A program made the position numbers and the translations under genes. Shown here in pieces: positions 33,678 to 41,460 of a DNA stretch of 64,000 nucleotides. Below the pieces are notes generated by a model. The model was given only the letters and a program-made list of their open reading frames with translations, was not told where the DNA came from and searched no databases. The stretch comes from Streptomyces tuirus (GTDB lineage Bacteria > Actinomycetota > Actinomycetes > Streptomycetales > Streptomycetaceae), in assembly GCF_014701095.1 (NCBI RefSeq), contig NZ_AP023439.1:1538001-1602000 (forward strand). Reading direction: 5' to 3'. Each line of letters opens with the position of its first letter. Position 1 is the first letter of the stretch.

Positions 33678-34525
33678 GCACGATCGCAACTCGTGCCCGC
33701 CGTGTCCGTGGCAAGGGTGCGGGCCTCGGCCTGCTGGCCTGGCTGCTCGGCATCGCGTTCTTCCTGCCCATCGCGTGGATGGCACTGACGTCCTTCCACT
33801 CGGAGACGGACGCGGCGACCAATCCGCCGTCCTTCGCGGCCGCGCTCACCCTGGACGGCTACCGCGAGTTCTTCGGCGCGGGCGGCGGCGCGAGCCCCTG
33901 GCCGGCCCTGATCAACTCCACCGTCGCGTCCGTGGCCTCGACCCTGCTGGTGTTGCTGCTGGCCTTCCCGGCGGCGTACGCGCTGTCCATCAACCGCGTC
34001 CGCAAGTGGACGGACGTGCTGTTCTTCTTCCTCTCCACGAAGATGCTCCCGGCCGTGGCGGGCCTGCTGCCGATCTACCTGTTCGCCAAGAACGCCGGAA
34101 TGCTCGACAACATCTGGCTGCTGGTCATTCTCTACACCTCCATGAACCTGCCGATCGCGGTGTGGATGATGCAGTCCTTCCTCGCCGAGATCCCGGTCGC
34201 GGTGATCGAGGCGGCGAAGGTGGACGGGGCCCGGCTGCCCACGATCCTCGCGCGCGTGGTCGCCCCGATCTCCCTCCCCGGTATCGCCGCCACCGCCCTG
34301 ATCTGCTTCATCTTCAGCTGGAACGAGCTGCTGTTCGCCCGGGTGCTCACGGGTGTGGTCGCCGAGACCGCCCCCGTCTTCCTGACCGGCTTCATCACAA
34401 GCCAGGGCCTGTTCCTGGCGAAGGTGTGCGCCGCGTCGCTCGTCATCTCCCTGCCGGTGCTCGCCGCGGGGTTCGCCGCCCAGGACAAGCTGGTCCAGGG
34501 CCTGTCGTTGGGAGCCGTGAAATGA
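33674..34525 (+). CDS. Polyol/sugar ABC transporter permease, second subunit
   Basis: A 283-residue MalG-like permease. The EAA loop is VAVIEAAKVDGARLPTILARVVAPISLPG, and FFFLSTKMLPAVAGLLPIYL is typical of the mannitol/sorbitol group (MtlG/SmoG-like). ATG 33674 overlaps the stop of the first permease gene. Confidence 0.92.
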   Translation: MSTIATRARRVRGKGAGLGLLAWLLGIAFFLPIAWMALTSFHSETDAATNPPSFAAALTLDGYREFFGAGGGASPWPALINSTVASVASTLLVLLLAFPAAYALSINRVRKWTDVLFFFLSTKMLPAVAGLLPIYLFAKNAGMLDNIWLLVILYTSMNLPIAVWMMQSFLAEIPVAVIEAAKVDGARLPTILARVVAPISLPGIAATALICFIFSWNELLFARVLTGVVAETAPVFLTGFITSQGLFLAKVCAASLVISLPVLAAGFAAQDKLVQGLSLGAVK

Positions 34526-35511
34526 AGGCCGCCGTCATCGAGTCCGTGGGCAAGGCCGTCGTCGCCGAGGTCCCCGACCCGACGCCCGGCCCGCGCGAGG
34601 TCGTGGTCGAGGTCGCGGCCTGCGGCCTGTGCGGAACCGATCTCCACATCCTCCAGGGCGAGTTCGCCCCCAAGCTGCCGATCGTGCCCGGGCACGAGTT
34701 CGCGGGCGAGGTGGTCGGAGTCGGCACCCGGGTCACGGAGGTGGCGGTGGGCGACCGGGTCGCCGTCGACCCGTCCCTGTACTGCTACGAGTGCCGCTAC
34801 TGCCGTACCGGCCACAACAACCTCTGCGAACGCTGGGCGGCGATCGGGGTGACGACGGCCGGAGGCGCGGCGCAGTACGCCGTCGCCCCGGTGGCGAACT
34901 GCGTGAAGCTCCCGGACCACGTCCGCACCGAGGACGCCGCCCTCGTGGAACCGCTGTCCTGCGCGGTACGCGGCTACGACGTGCTCCGGTCCCGTCTCGG
35001 CGCGCACGTCCTGATCTACGGCTCCGGCACCATGGGCCTGATGATGCTGGAACTGGCCAAGCGCACCGGCGCGGCGAGCGTGGACGTCGTCGACGTGAAC
35101 CCGGCCCGCCTGGAGACCGCCCGCGGCCTCGGCGTCACGGGCTCGGCGGCGACCCCCGACGAACTGGACCGTCCGCAGGGCTGGGACCTGGTCGTCGACG
35201 CCACGGGCAACGCGGCGGCGATCCAGGACGGCCTGGACCGGGTGGCGAAGGCGGGCACGTTCCTGCAGTTCGGCGTGGCCGACTACGCGACCCGCGTGAC
35301 GATCGACCCGTACCGCATCTACAACCAGGAGATCACCATCACCGGCTCGATGGCGGTGCTGCACAGCTTCGAGCGGGCGGCGGAGCTCTTCGCGAACGGC
35401 GTGCTCGACCCGGACGTCTTCATCAGCGACCGCATCCCGCTGGAGCGCTACCCCCAGGCGCTGGACCAGTTCGCGGCGGGCGTCGGCCGCAAGATCGTGG
35501 TCGTGCCGTAG
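34522..35511 (+). CDS. Zinc-dependent medium-chain (polyol) dehydrogenase
   Basis: A 329-residue MDR enzyme. Catalytic zinc ligands are Cys in CGLCGTDLHI and His-Glu in GHEFAGEVVG. Structural-zinc cysteines are in YCYECRYCRTGHNNLCE, and the NAD fold has YGSGTMGLMMLELAKR. The start overlaps the permease stop (ATGA). It should oxidise the imported polyol (for example sorbitol, arabitol or mannitol) to a ketose; the precise substrate is inferred only from the transporter type. Confidence 0.9.
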   Translation: MKAAVIESVGKAVVAEVPDPTPGPREVVVEVAACGLCGTDLHILQGEFAPKLPIVPGHEFAGEVVGVGTRVTEVAVGDRVAVDPSLYCYECRYCRTGHNNLCERWAAIGVTTAGGAAQYAVAPVANCVKLPDHVRTEDAALVEPLSCAVRGYDVLRSRLGAHVLIYGSGTMGLMMLELAKRTGAASVDVVDVNPARLETARGLGVTGSAATPDELDRPQGWDLVVDATGNAAAIQDGLDRVAKAGTFLQFGVADYATRVTIDPYRIYNQEITITGSMAVLHSFERAAELFANGVLDPDVFISDRIPLERYPQALDQFAAGVGRKIVVVP

Positions 35512-35527
35512 GGAAGGGACCACCGCG

Positions 35528-35570
35528 GGCGGGGAGCAGGCGAAATTCGCTGGGTCGCCTGCTCCCCGCC
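35528..35570 (+). terminator. Intrinsic terminator of the polyol operon
   Basis: A perfect 16-bp stem (35528-35543 with 35555-35570) with an 11-base loop, 17 bases past the dehydrogenase stop. Confidence 0.8.
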
Positions 35571-35585
35571 TCGTACCCTCACGGC

Positions 35586-35807
35586 ATGCCGGGACCTCAT
35601 GGATTCACCTACGAGCAGCACACGGGCGGCACCGTCCGCATCAGCCACCACGGCCGCCCCGCCACCACCCTGAACGGTCCACGCGCCGCGCGGTTCCTCA
35701 CCGAGGTCGAGACCTCCGACCCCCAGCTGGTCATGGCCCGCTGGACCGGCAACTACAAGCGCGGCAACGAGCGCACCGCCCGCGATCACCCCCGCAATCG
35801 CCGCTGA
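35586..35807 (+). CDS. Small conserved hypothetical protein
   Basis: A 73-residue basic protein, MPGPHGFTYEQHTGGTVRISHHGRP... ending RNRR. It fits between the polyol terminator and the TerD gene and has good actinomycete codon bias. TACCCT lies six bases before the ATG, so the transcript may be leaderless. Similar-sized proteins starting FTYE and containing A-x-x-L-x-G-x-x-A-x-x-FL are common in Streptomyces; no function is known. Confidence 0.65.
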   Translation: MPGPHGFTYEQHTGGTVRISHHGRPATTLNGPRAARFLTEVETSDPQLVMARWTGNYKRGNERTARDHPRNRR

Positions 35808-35862
35808 CCCGATTGGCCGCAGGGTAAGGGAACGGCAAAGTCGCCTCGCTCGTTCACCCGGC

Positions 35863-37074
35863 ATGACAGCTATGACCCCCGGCTCGAACATCCCCCTGTC
35901 CGCCGCCCGCGTGACGGTGGACGTCGCCGCTCCGGTGCGGCTCGACGTATCGGGCCTGCTGCTCACCGCCGACGGCAAGGTGCGCTCCGACGACGACTTC
36001 ATCTTCTACAACCAGCCGTCGGGCCCGGGTGTGACGTACCGCTCGGGCGGCGGCAGCGCGCCCGACGCGATCGTGGTCGACACGACGGCCCTCCCTCCCG
36101 GCATCGAGAAGATCGTCATCACGGCGAGCCCGGACGCCGCGGGCCAGACCTTCCGCGGCATCGAGCCGACGGCCACGATCCGCAACGCTGACGACAACTC
36201 CGTCCTGGCCACGTTCACGCCCCCGCAGCTCGGCGACGAGACGGCGCTGGTCGTTGTGGAGATCTACCAGCGAGGCGGGCAGTGGAAGGCCCGCGCCGTA
36301 GGCCAGGGATACGCCAACGGCCTGGCGGGCATCGCCACGGACTTCGGGGTCACGGTGGAGGAACCGGCCGCCGCCGCCCCGCCGCAGCCGGTGACCCCGC
36401 CGCCGGCCCCGGTGCAGCCGCCCGCCCCGCCCGTCTCCACCCCCGCCGCGCCCCCGGCCGCCCCGGCCACGCCTCCCCCTCCCGCGCCCGGCGCCGGGAA
36501 GATCAACCTCGACAAGGGCCGCGTCAGCCTCCAGAAGAACCAGACGGTCTCCCTGATGAAGGGCGGCCGGCCCCTGCTCTCCCAGGTCCGGATGGGCCTC
36601 GGCTGGGAGCCGGCCTACCGCGGCAAGGACATCGACCTGGACGCCTCGGTCATCGCCTACGGGCCGCAGCGCAACCACATCGACAGCTGCTACTTCGGCA
36701 AGCTCCAGATCGTGGGCGGCGCCATCCGGCACTCCGGCGACAACCTCACGGGTGAGGGCGGCGGGGACGACGAGACCATCATGGTCGACCTCGGCCGCCT
36801 CCCTCAGGAGGTCACGGGCCTGGTCTTCACGGTGAACTCCTTCTCCGGCCAGAAGTTCACCGAGGTCGCCAAGGCCTACTGCCGCCTCCTGGACGGCACG
36901 ACGGGCGAGGAACTGGTCCGCTTCGACCTCACCTCCGCCGAGCCCCAGACCGGCGTCCTGATGGCCAAGCTCATCCGCCAGTATTCGGGCGAGTGGGAGA
37001 TGACGGCCATGGGCGACTTCGTGAAGTCCCGCACGGTGAGGGGCATGGTGAAGCCGGCGGCGCAGGCCCTCTGA
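35863..37074 (+). CDS. Double TerD-domain protein
   Basis: A 403-residue cytoplasmic protein. An N-terminal TerD domain (about 10-165) reads ADGKVRSDDDFIFYNQPSGPG, with the acidic calcium-binding loops. A Pro/Ala linker (about 168-210) leads to a second TerD-like domain (about 213-400) with INLDKGRVSLQKNQTVSL and GDNLTGEGGGDDETIMVDL. TerD proteins belong to the tellurite/stress-resistance network that binds calcium near the membrane. Here it is alone, without the usual ter neighbours. No convincing ribosome site is seen before ATG 35863. Confidence 0.88.
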   Translation: MTAMTPGSNIPLSAARVTVDVAAPVRLDVSGLLLTADGKVRSDDDFIFYNQPSGPGVTYRSGGGSAPDAIVVDTTALPPGIEKIVITASPDAAGQTFRGIEPTATIRNADDNSVLATFTPPQLGDETALVVVEIYQRGGQWKARAVGQGYANGLAGIATDFGVTVEEPAAAAPPQPVTPPPAPVQPPAPPVSTPAAPPAAPATPPPPAPGAGKINLDKGRVSLQKNQTVSLMKGGRPLLSQVRMGLGWEPAYRGKDIDLDASVIAYGPQRNHIDSCYFGKLQIVGGAIRHSGDNLTGEGGGDDETIMVDLGRLPQEVTGLVFTVNSFSGQKFTEVAKAYCRLLDGTTGEELVRFDLTSAEPQTGVLMAKLIRQYSGEWEMTAMGDFVKSRTVRGMVKPAAQAL

Positions 37075-37092
37075 CCCGCCACCGGACTCCGG

Positions 37093-37120
37093 GGACGCCC
37101 CCCTCACCCAGGGGGCGTCC
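37093..37120. terminator. Intrinsic terminator between convergent terD-like and tetR genes
   Basis: GGACGCCCCC (37093-37102) pairs with GGGGGCGTCC (37111-37120) around an 8-base loop, positioned to serve both converging genes. Confidence 0.75.
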
Positions 37121-37131
37121 GGCTCACCGCC

Positions 37132-37704
37132 TCAGCGGCGCCCCGCGCCCAGCCCCTCCATCAGCAGCGTCAGGTACCGCCTCAGGTGCCGGTCCTCCCC
37201 GTCCGCCGGTTCCGACGCCGTCGCCATCCCATGAGCCAGCCGCAGCACATCGGCCGGCTCGACGTCCGCCCGCAGCGTGCCCTCTTCCTGTGCCGCCCGG
37301 ACCAGCCGCCCGGCCGCGCCCTTCACCGAGTCGCCGCAGGCGGTGGCCACGACCGTGCCGCTCCCGGTGACGACCGGGCCGAGCAGGGCCTTCAGACCGC
37401 GCATCCGGATCAGCCCGGCGCCGAGTTCGTACAGCCACTCCCAGAGCGCCTCGCCCGGCGGCAGTTCCTCCGCCAGCACATCGGCCCGGGCCGCGATCGC
37501 CTCGACACGCTCCAGATACGCGGCCTCCAGCAGTGCCTGCCGGGTCGGGAAGTGCCGGTACAGGGTGCCGGAGCCGACCCCGGCACGCTTGGCGATGTCG
37601 TCCAGCGAGGCGCCCTCCCCGTGCTCGGCGAAGGCCTCCGCGGCGACCGTCAGCAACCGCTCGTGGTTGCGCCGGGCATCCGCCCGCATGGGCCTGACCT
37701 GCAC
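37132..37704 (-). CDS. TetR family transcriptional regulator
   Basis: A 190-residue repressor. The N-terminal HTH is HERLLTVAAEAFAEHGEGASLDDIAKRAGVGSGTLYRHFPTRQALLEA; the C-terminal all-helical ligand domain is SCO1402/YbiH-like with GLIRMRGLKALLGPV. GTG 37704 is chosen for GAGGAGAGG 7 bases upstream; an ATG five codons in is an alternative. No efflux or enzyme gene is adjacent, so its targets are unknown. Confidence 0.9.
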   Translation of the reverse strand: MQVRPMRADARRNHERLLTVAAEAFAEHGEGASLDDIAKRAGVGSGTLYRHFPTRQALLEAAYLERVEAIAARADVLAEELPPGEALWEWLYELGAGLIRMRGLKALLGPVVTGSGTVVATACGDSVKGAAGRLVRAAQEEGTLRADVEPADVLRLAHGMATASEPADGEDRHLRRYLTLLMEGLGAGRR

Positions 37705-37808
37705 CACGCGACCTCTCCTCACGAACCGGGGACTTTCTCCGCACTCTACCGAGCCGGCACGTGGCACCCGGCGGGTCAGAAAGCCGCTGTCAAGGGAATC
37801 CGCCTCGA

Positions 37809-38846
37809 TCAGGCGGAGTCCCGCACCACTAGTTCGGGCGTCACCCACGCGTCCGCGCCCCGCAGCGGCTCCTCACCATCGCGCAGCCGGGCCACCTGCT
37901 CCACGGCCAGCCGTCCCAGCTGCCGCTTGTCGATGTGCAGGGTGGTCAGGGCGGGTTCGACGAGCTCACCCAGCGAGAGGCCGTCGAAGCCCAGCACGGC
38001 CAGATCCTCTGGAACCCTCCGGCCACGCCGTCGGCCGGCACGCATCGCCCCGACCGCGATCAGGTCGTTGAAGCCGAAGACCGCGGTGGCCTCCGGCCGC
38101 TGCGCCAGCAGCCGCTCCGTGCCCGCCTCGCCACCGGCCACGCTGTGCTCCGGGCACACCACGACCCAGTCCTCGTCGACCGGCAGACCGAGCCGCCGCG
38201 CCTGCTCCAGGAAGGCCTGCCGACGCGGTCCGGGGCCGTGCACCCCGTCCAGCATGCCGATCCTGCGGTGCCCGGCGCGGAACAGATGCTCCATGCCCCG
38301 CTCGACACCGGACGCGGCGTCGATGCCCACGGCCGCGAACCGTGTTTGCTGCGGCCCACGCTCCAGCAGCACCAGCGGCACGCCCCCGAGATGCCGGATC
38401 AGCACGTCGTCCGGATCCCTGAAGTAGCCCACGACCGCGTCCGCCTGGTGGGAGAGCACGTCGAGCGCCTCCCGCTCCCTGGCCTCGTCGATCCGGGAGT
38501 CCCACACGACGACCTGCCAGCCACGCTGCTCGGCCGCCTCCAGCACTCCGGCGGCCACCTCGGGGAAGAACGGATTGCGCAGGTCCGGGATGACCAGACC
38601 GGCCGTCACCGCGCCCTTCTGGACGAGCCCGCGCGCGAACCGGCTGGGCCGGTAGTCCAGGAGCCGTGCCGCCTCAAGAACCCGCTCCTTGGTGCCGGGG
38701 TCGATCTCACCCTTGTCGTTGACCGCCCGCGAGACCGTCTGCCGCGACACCCCGGCGAGCCGTGCGACGTCGTGGATCGTGGCCCGCCGCCGCGCACCGT
38801 CGGACCGCTCGGCTCCCGACTCCGCAGGCTGATTGTCCGTCCGCAC
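37809..38846 (-). CDS. LacI family transcriptional regulator
   Basis: A 345-residue sugar-responsive repressor. The HTH and hinge read TIHDVARLAGVSRQTVSRAVNDKGEI...VLEAARLLDYRPS. The periplasmic-binding-protein-like domain follows from about 75 (TAGLVIPDLRNPFFPEVAAG). It ends with LHIDKRQLGRLAVEQVARL and a typical VTPELVVRDS tail. GTG 38846 has no ribosome site but lies 7 bases after a TACAGT -10 box, implying a leaderless transcript. No sugar genes adjoin it. Confidence 0.9.
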   Translation of the reverse strand: MRTDNQPAESGAERSDGARRRATIHDVARLAGVSRQTVSRAVNDKGEIDPGTKERVLEAARLLDYRPSRFARGLVQKGAVTAGLVIPDLRNPFFPEVAAGVLEAAEQRGWQVVVWDSRIDEAREREALDVLSHQADAVVGYFRDPDDVLIRHLGGVPLVLLERGPQQTRFAAVGIDAASGVERGMEHLFRAGHRRIGMLDGVHGPGPRRQAFLEQARRLGLPVDEDWVVVCPEHSVAGGEAGTERLLAQRPEATAVFGFNDLIAVGAMRAGRRRGRRVPEDLAVLGFDGLSLGELVEPALTTLHIDKRQLGRLAVEQVARLRDGEEPLRGADAWVTPELVVRDSA

Positions 38847-38853
38847 GCCCAGC

Positions 38854-38884
38854 ACTGTATCCGCCCCCGAAGCCCGCCCGGCAA
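38854..38884 (-). promoter_or_regulatory. Promoter of the lacI-type gene (leaderless)
   Basis: TTGCCG (38879-38884) and TACAGT (38854-38859) on the minus strand are spaced 19 bases. Transcription would begin at or within a base of the GTG start. Confidence 0.45.
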
Positions 38885-38922
38885 AGGAAGCCGGACGCCC
38901 TCCGCCACGGACGCCACCGCGT

Positions 38923-39091
38923 TCCCGCACCCGCGGACGGCGAGAAGGGGCCGTGTCGGGGGGTGTCCGCCCGCAGCGGTTGGCGCGTCAACGGACAGTC
39001 AGTCGGTATGAAGGTCCATCGCGCCGTTCCGAGGACGGACACCCCCCGGCGCGGCCCCGACCCACCCCCACGCGAAGGCGAAACGAACGCG
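38923..39091 (+). repeat. Structured 169-bp repeat, copy A (possible ncRNA or non-autonomous element)
   Basis: Highly similar to 49581-49750 in the same orientation. The arms 38947-38969 and 39036-39058 form a 23-pair RNA stem (two G-U pairs) on the plus strand. Inside are a GGCGCG/CGCGCC stem (38982-38987 with 39020-39025) and GGAC/GTCC (38993-38996 with 39014-39017). The second copy has GGGG/CCCC at the last position, a compensatory change at two pairs. It lies between the VOC gene and the lacI-type gene. I do not recognise a named family. Confidence 0.8.
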
Positions 39092-39136
39092 GCCGCACCC
39101 GGGGCCACCACCCCGGCCCGGCCTCCACCACCCCCG

Positions 39137-39541
39137 TCACTCACCGAGCTCGGTGAACAGCGTCAACTGAAGCGCACCCGGCGCCTCCAGCCGGGAGTTC
39201 AGCGAGTTCCAGGGAGTGCGTGTCGGCTCGGCCACGACCTCCGCTCCCGCGGCGGCCAGTTTCGCCGTCATGGCGACGGAGTCGTCCACCTGGAAGGCGA
39301 CCCGGACGTGCCCGGCCACCCGCCGCCCCACCTCGACCTCGTCGATGAACACGGCGTGGTTCGGGTCGGTCAGCTCCAGGGTCGCCCGCCCGGCGTCGAG
39401 GATCGTGACCCGCCCGTCCTCCGAGGCGAACGCGCCCTGCTCGGTCAGGCCGAGCACATCCCGGTAGAAGTGCAGCGCGGCGTCGTAGTCCTCGGCGGTC
39501 ACGACCAGGCGGAGTTCGCGGACGGCGGGCTGATCGGACAT
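39137..39541 (-). CDS. VOC (glyoxalase/bleomycin-resistance fold) family protein
   Basis: A 134-residue protein, MSDQPAVRELRLVVTAEDYDAALHFYRDVLGL, with paired beta-alpha-beta-beta-beta modules. The second module starts AGHVRVAFQVDD and carries a Glu near the C-terminal EAPGALQLTLFTEL. It acts as a metal-dependent lyase/dioxygenase or a ligand-binding protein; the substrate is unknown. It stands alone with structured repeat copy A just downstream of its stop. Confidence 0.88.
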   Translation of the reverse strand: MSDQPAVRELRLVVTAEDYDAALHFYRDVLGLTEQGAFASEDGRVTILDAGRATLELTDPNHAVFIDEVEVGRRVAGHVRVAFQVDDSVAMTAKLAAAGAEVVAEPTRTPWNSLNSRLEAPGALQLTLFTELGE

Positions 39542-39640
39542 GGCGGCTCCTCAGGACGTCGATTGACCGCCACAACCCGACGCCCCGCCGGATGATTCCC
39601 CAACACCCCGACACCCCAACACCCCGCCCCCCCCCGCCGG

Positions 39641-40657
39641 TCAGAACAGCGCGCTGTACGCGTTCAGCGCCGGCTGCCCACCCAGATGCGCATAGAGCAC
39701 CGTGGCATCGGAGCCGATCTCCCCCCTCGACACCAGGTCGATCATCCCGGCCATGGACTTGCCCTCGTAGACGGGGTCGGTGACCATCCCCTCCGTCCGG
39801 GCGGCGAGCCGCATCGCCGCCAGGGTCGTCTCGTCGGGGACGCCGTAGACACCCGCGTGGTACCGCTCGTCGAGTTCGACATCGGCCTCGGTCAGCTCAC
39901 GCTTCACGCCGATGAGCCGCCCGGTGCGGTCGGCGATACGGGCGATCTGACCGCGCGTCGCGGCCGGCTTCGCCGAGGCGTCGATGCCGAGCACGCGCCG
40001 GCCCCGCCCGCCCGCCTCCTCCAGCGCGGCGAACCCGGCGACCATGCCGGCCTGGGTCGACCCGGTCACCGAGCACACCACGACGGTGTCGAAGAAGACG
40101 CCCAGCTCCCGCTCCTGCTCGGCCACCTCGTACGCCCACCCGGCGAAGCCGAGTCCGCCGAGCGGATGGTCGGAGGCCCCGGCCGGGATGGCGTACGGCT
40201 TCCCGCCGCCCTCCTCGACCTCCCTCAGCGCCCGCTCCCAGCTCTCCTTGAAGCCGATGCCGAACCCGGCCTCGACCAGTCGCACATCCGCCCCGGCCAG
40301 CCGGCTGATCAGGATGTTGCCGACCTTGTCGTACACGGCGTCGGGCCAGTCCACCCAGCTCTCCTGCACGAGCACGCACTTGAGCCCGGCCCGGGCGGCG
40401 ACGGCCGCCACCTGGCGGGTGTGGTTGGACTGCACGCCCCCGATGGACACAAGGGTGTCGCACCCCTGGGCGAGCGCGTCGGCGACCAGGTACTCCAGTT
40501 TGCGGGTCTTGTTGCCACCGTACGCCACACCGGAGTTGCAGTCCTCGCGCTTGGCCCAGAGGGAGGCACCGCCGAGATGCGCGGTGAGCCGCTCCAGGGG
40601 GTGCACGGGCGAGGGCCCGAAGAGCAGGGGGTAACGCTCGTACGAGGAAAGGGACAT
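39641..40657 (-). CDS. acdS: 1-aminocyclopropane-1-carboxylate deaminase
   Basis: A 338-residue PLP enzyme, exactly the usual AcdS length. The PLP Lys lies in [12 protein letters not shown] (about residue 50) with [10 protein letters not shown] following. The residues separating true ACC deaminases from D-cysteine desulfhydrases are present: Tyr-Glu in [11 protein letters not shown] and Leu in YAHLGG. It splits the plant ethylene precursor ACC into 2-oxobutyrate and ammonia in the cytosol, a trait of plant-associated bacteria. GGAGG precedes ATG 40657. The upstream GntR regulator is probably its controller. Confidence 0.93.
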   Translation of the reverse strand: MSLSSYERYPLLFGPSPVHPLERLTAHLGGASLWAKREDCNSGVAYGGNKTRKLEYLVADALAQGCDTLVSIGGVQSNHTRQVAAVAARAGLKCVLVQESWVDWPDAVYDKVGNILISRLAGADVRLVEAGFGIGFKESWERALREVEEGGGKPYAIPAGASDHPLGGLGFAGWAYEVAEQERELGVFFDTVVVCSVTGSTQAGMVAGFAALEEAGGRGRRVLGIDASAKPAATRGQIARIADRTGRLIGVKRELTEADVELDERYHAGVYGVPDETTLAAMRLAARTEGMVTDPVYEGKSMAGMIDLVSRGEIGSDATVLYAHLGGQPALNAYSALF

Positions 40658-40706
40658 GGTTCCTCCGGGGTCGGTCTCGATCGACGCCGGCCGGTGGGGG
40701 CCGGCC

Positions 40707-41348
40707 TCAGTCCGCGAGCTCCTCCAGGCCTCGCCAGATCTCCGCCGTGACATGGACCGCCCCGTCCACGTCACCGGCCGCACAGGCCTCGATCAGCCGC
40801 TCGTGCAACCCGGCCGAACGGCAGCTGCCGCCCTCGCCGAAGCGCTGTCGCTCCAGGCGGCGGATGAGCGGGGTGTAGCGCGCGACGGTCGCGGCGGCGG
40901 CGCGGTTGCCGCTCACCCGGACGAGCACGTCGTGCAGTTCGTCGTCGGCCCGCAGCGCCGCGTCCACGTCTCCGGCGGACACGGCGGCGGAGAACCGCTC
41001 GTTGGCGGCGCGCATCACCGTGAGGTCGGCGGCTCCCAGCCGGGGCACGGCAACCCTCGTCACGAGCTCGTGCAGGGCGCCGACCACGGCGGCGGCGTCC
41101 CGGACGTCGGAAGCCACCAGCGGGGTCACCCGGGTGTAGCTCTGCGGCTTGCTCTCCAGCAGCCCCTCGTCCACCAGCCGGGAGAACGCGTCGCGCACCG
41201 GCGCCCGGGACAGCCCGAGCCGCTCCGCGAGCTCGGCGTCCCGCACCACCGCGCCGGGATCGATCTCCCCGGCCACGATGGCGTCCCTGATCGCCTCGTA
41301 CGCACGGTCCCTGAGCAGGGTCCGGGGCACGGGCCGGATGCTCTCCAC
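40707..41348 (-). CDS. GntR family regulator (FCD type) upstream of acdS
   Basis: A 213-residue regulator. The winged helix has [31 protein letters not shown]; the FCD domain has [16 protein letters not shown]. It starts at GTG 41348, eight bases after a TAACAT -10 box with no ribosome site, so it is probably leaderless. It is transcribed in the same direction as acdS, 49 bases upstream of it, and likely represses it until ACC or a related amino acid is present; that role is inferred from position. Confidence 0.9.
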   Translation of the reverse strand: MESIRPVPRTLLRDRAYEAIRDAIVAGEIDPGAVVRDAELAERLGLSRAPVRDAFSRLVDEGLLESKPQSYTRVTPLVASDVRDAAAVVGALHELVTRVAVPRLGAADLTVMRAANERFSAAVSAGDVDAALRADDELHDVLVRVSGNRAAAATVARYTPLIRRLERQRFGEGGSCRSAGLHERLIEACAAGDVDGAVHVTAEIWRGLEELAD

Positions 41349-41356
41349 AAACTGAA

Positions 41357-41395
41357 ATGTTAGATGTCAGCGCGGCCCTTCAACAAGGGCCGCGC
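41357..41395 (-). promoter_or_regulatory. Leaderless promoter of gntR, overlapping a hairpin
   Basis: On the minus strand TTGTTG (41381-41386) and TAACAT (41357-41362) are spaced 18 bases. The -35 covers the loop and inner stem of a perfect 11-bp inverted repeat (41370-41380 with 41385-41395), which may double as an operator or a terminator backup. Confidence 0.5.
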
Positions 41396-41413
41396 ACAGG
41401 ACGGCACACAGAA

Positions 41414-41449
41414 CCGTGGCCCGCACTCCCCACGCGGTGCGGGCCACGG
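41414..41449 (-). terminator. Intrinsic terminator of rsr
   Basis: CCGTGGCCCGCAC (41414-41426) pairs perfectly with 41437-41449 around a 10-base loop, 12 bases past the rsr stop. Confidence 0.75.
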
Positions 41450-41460
41450 CCTGTCGCTCC

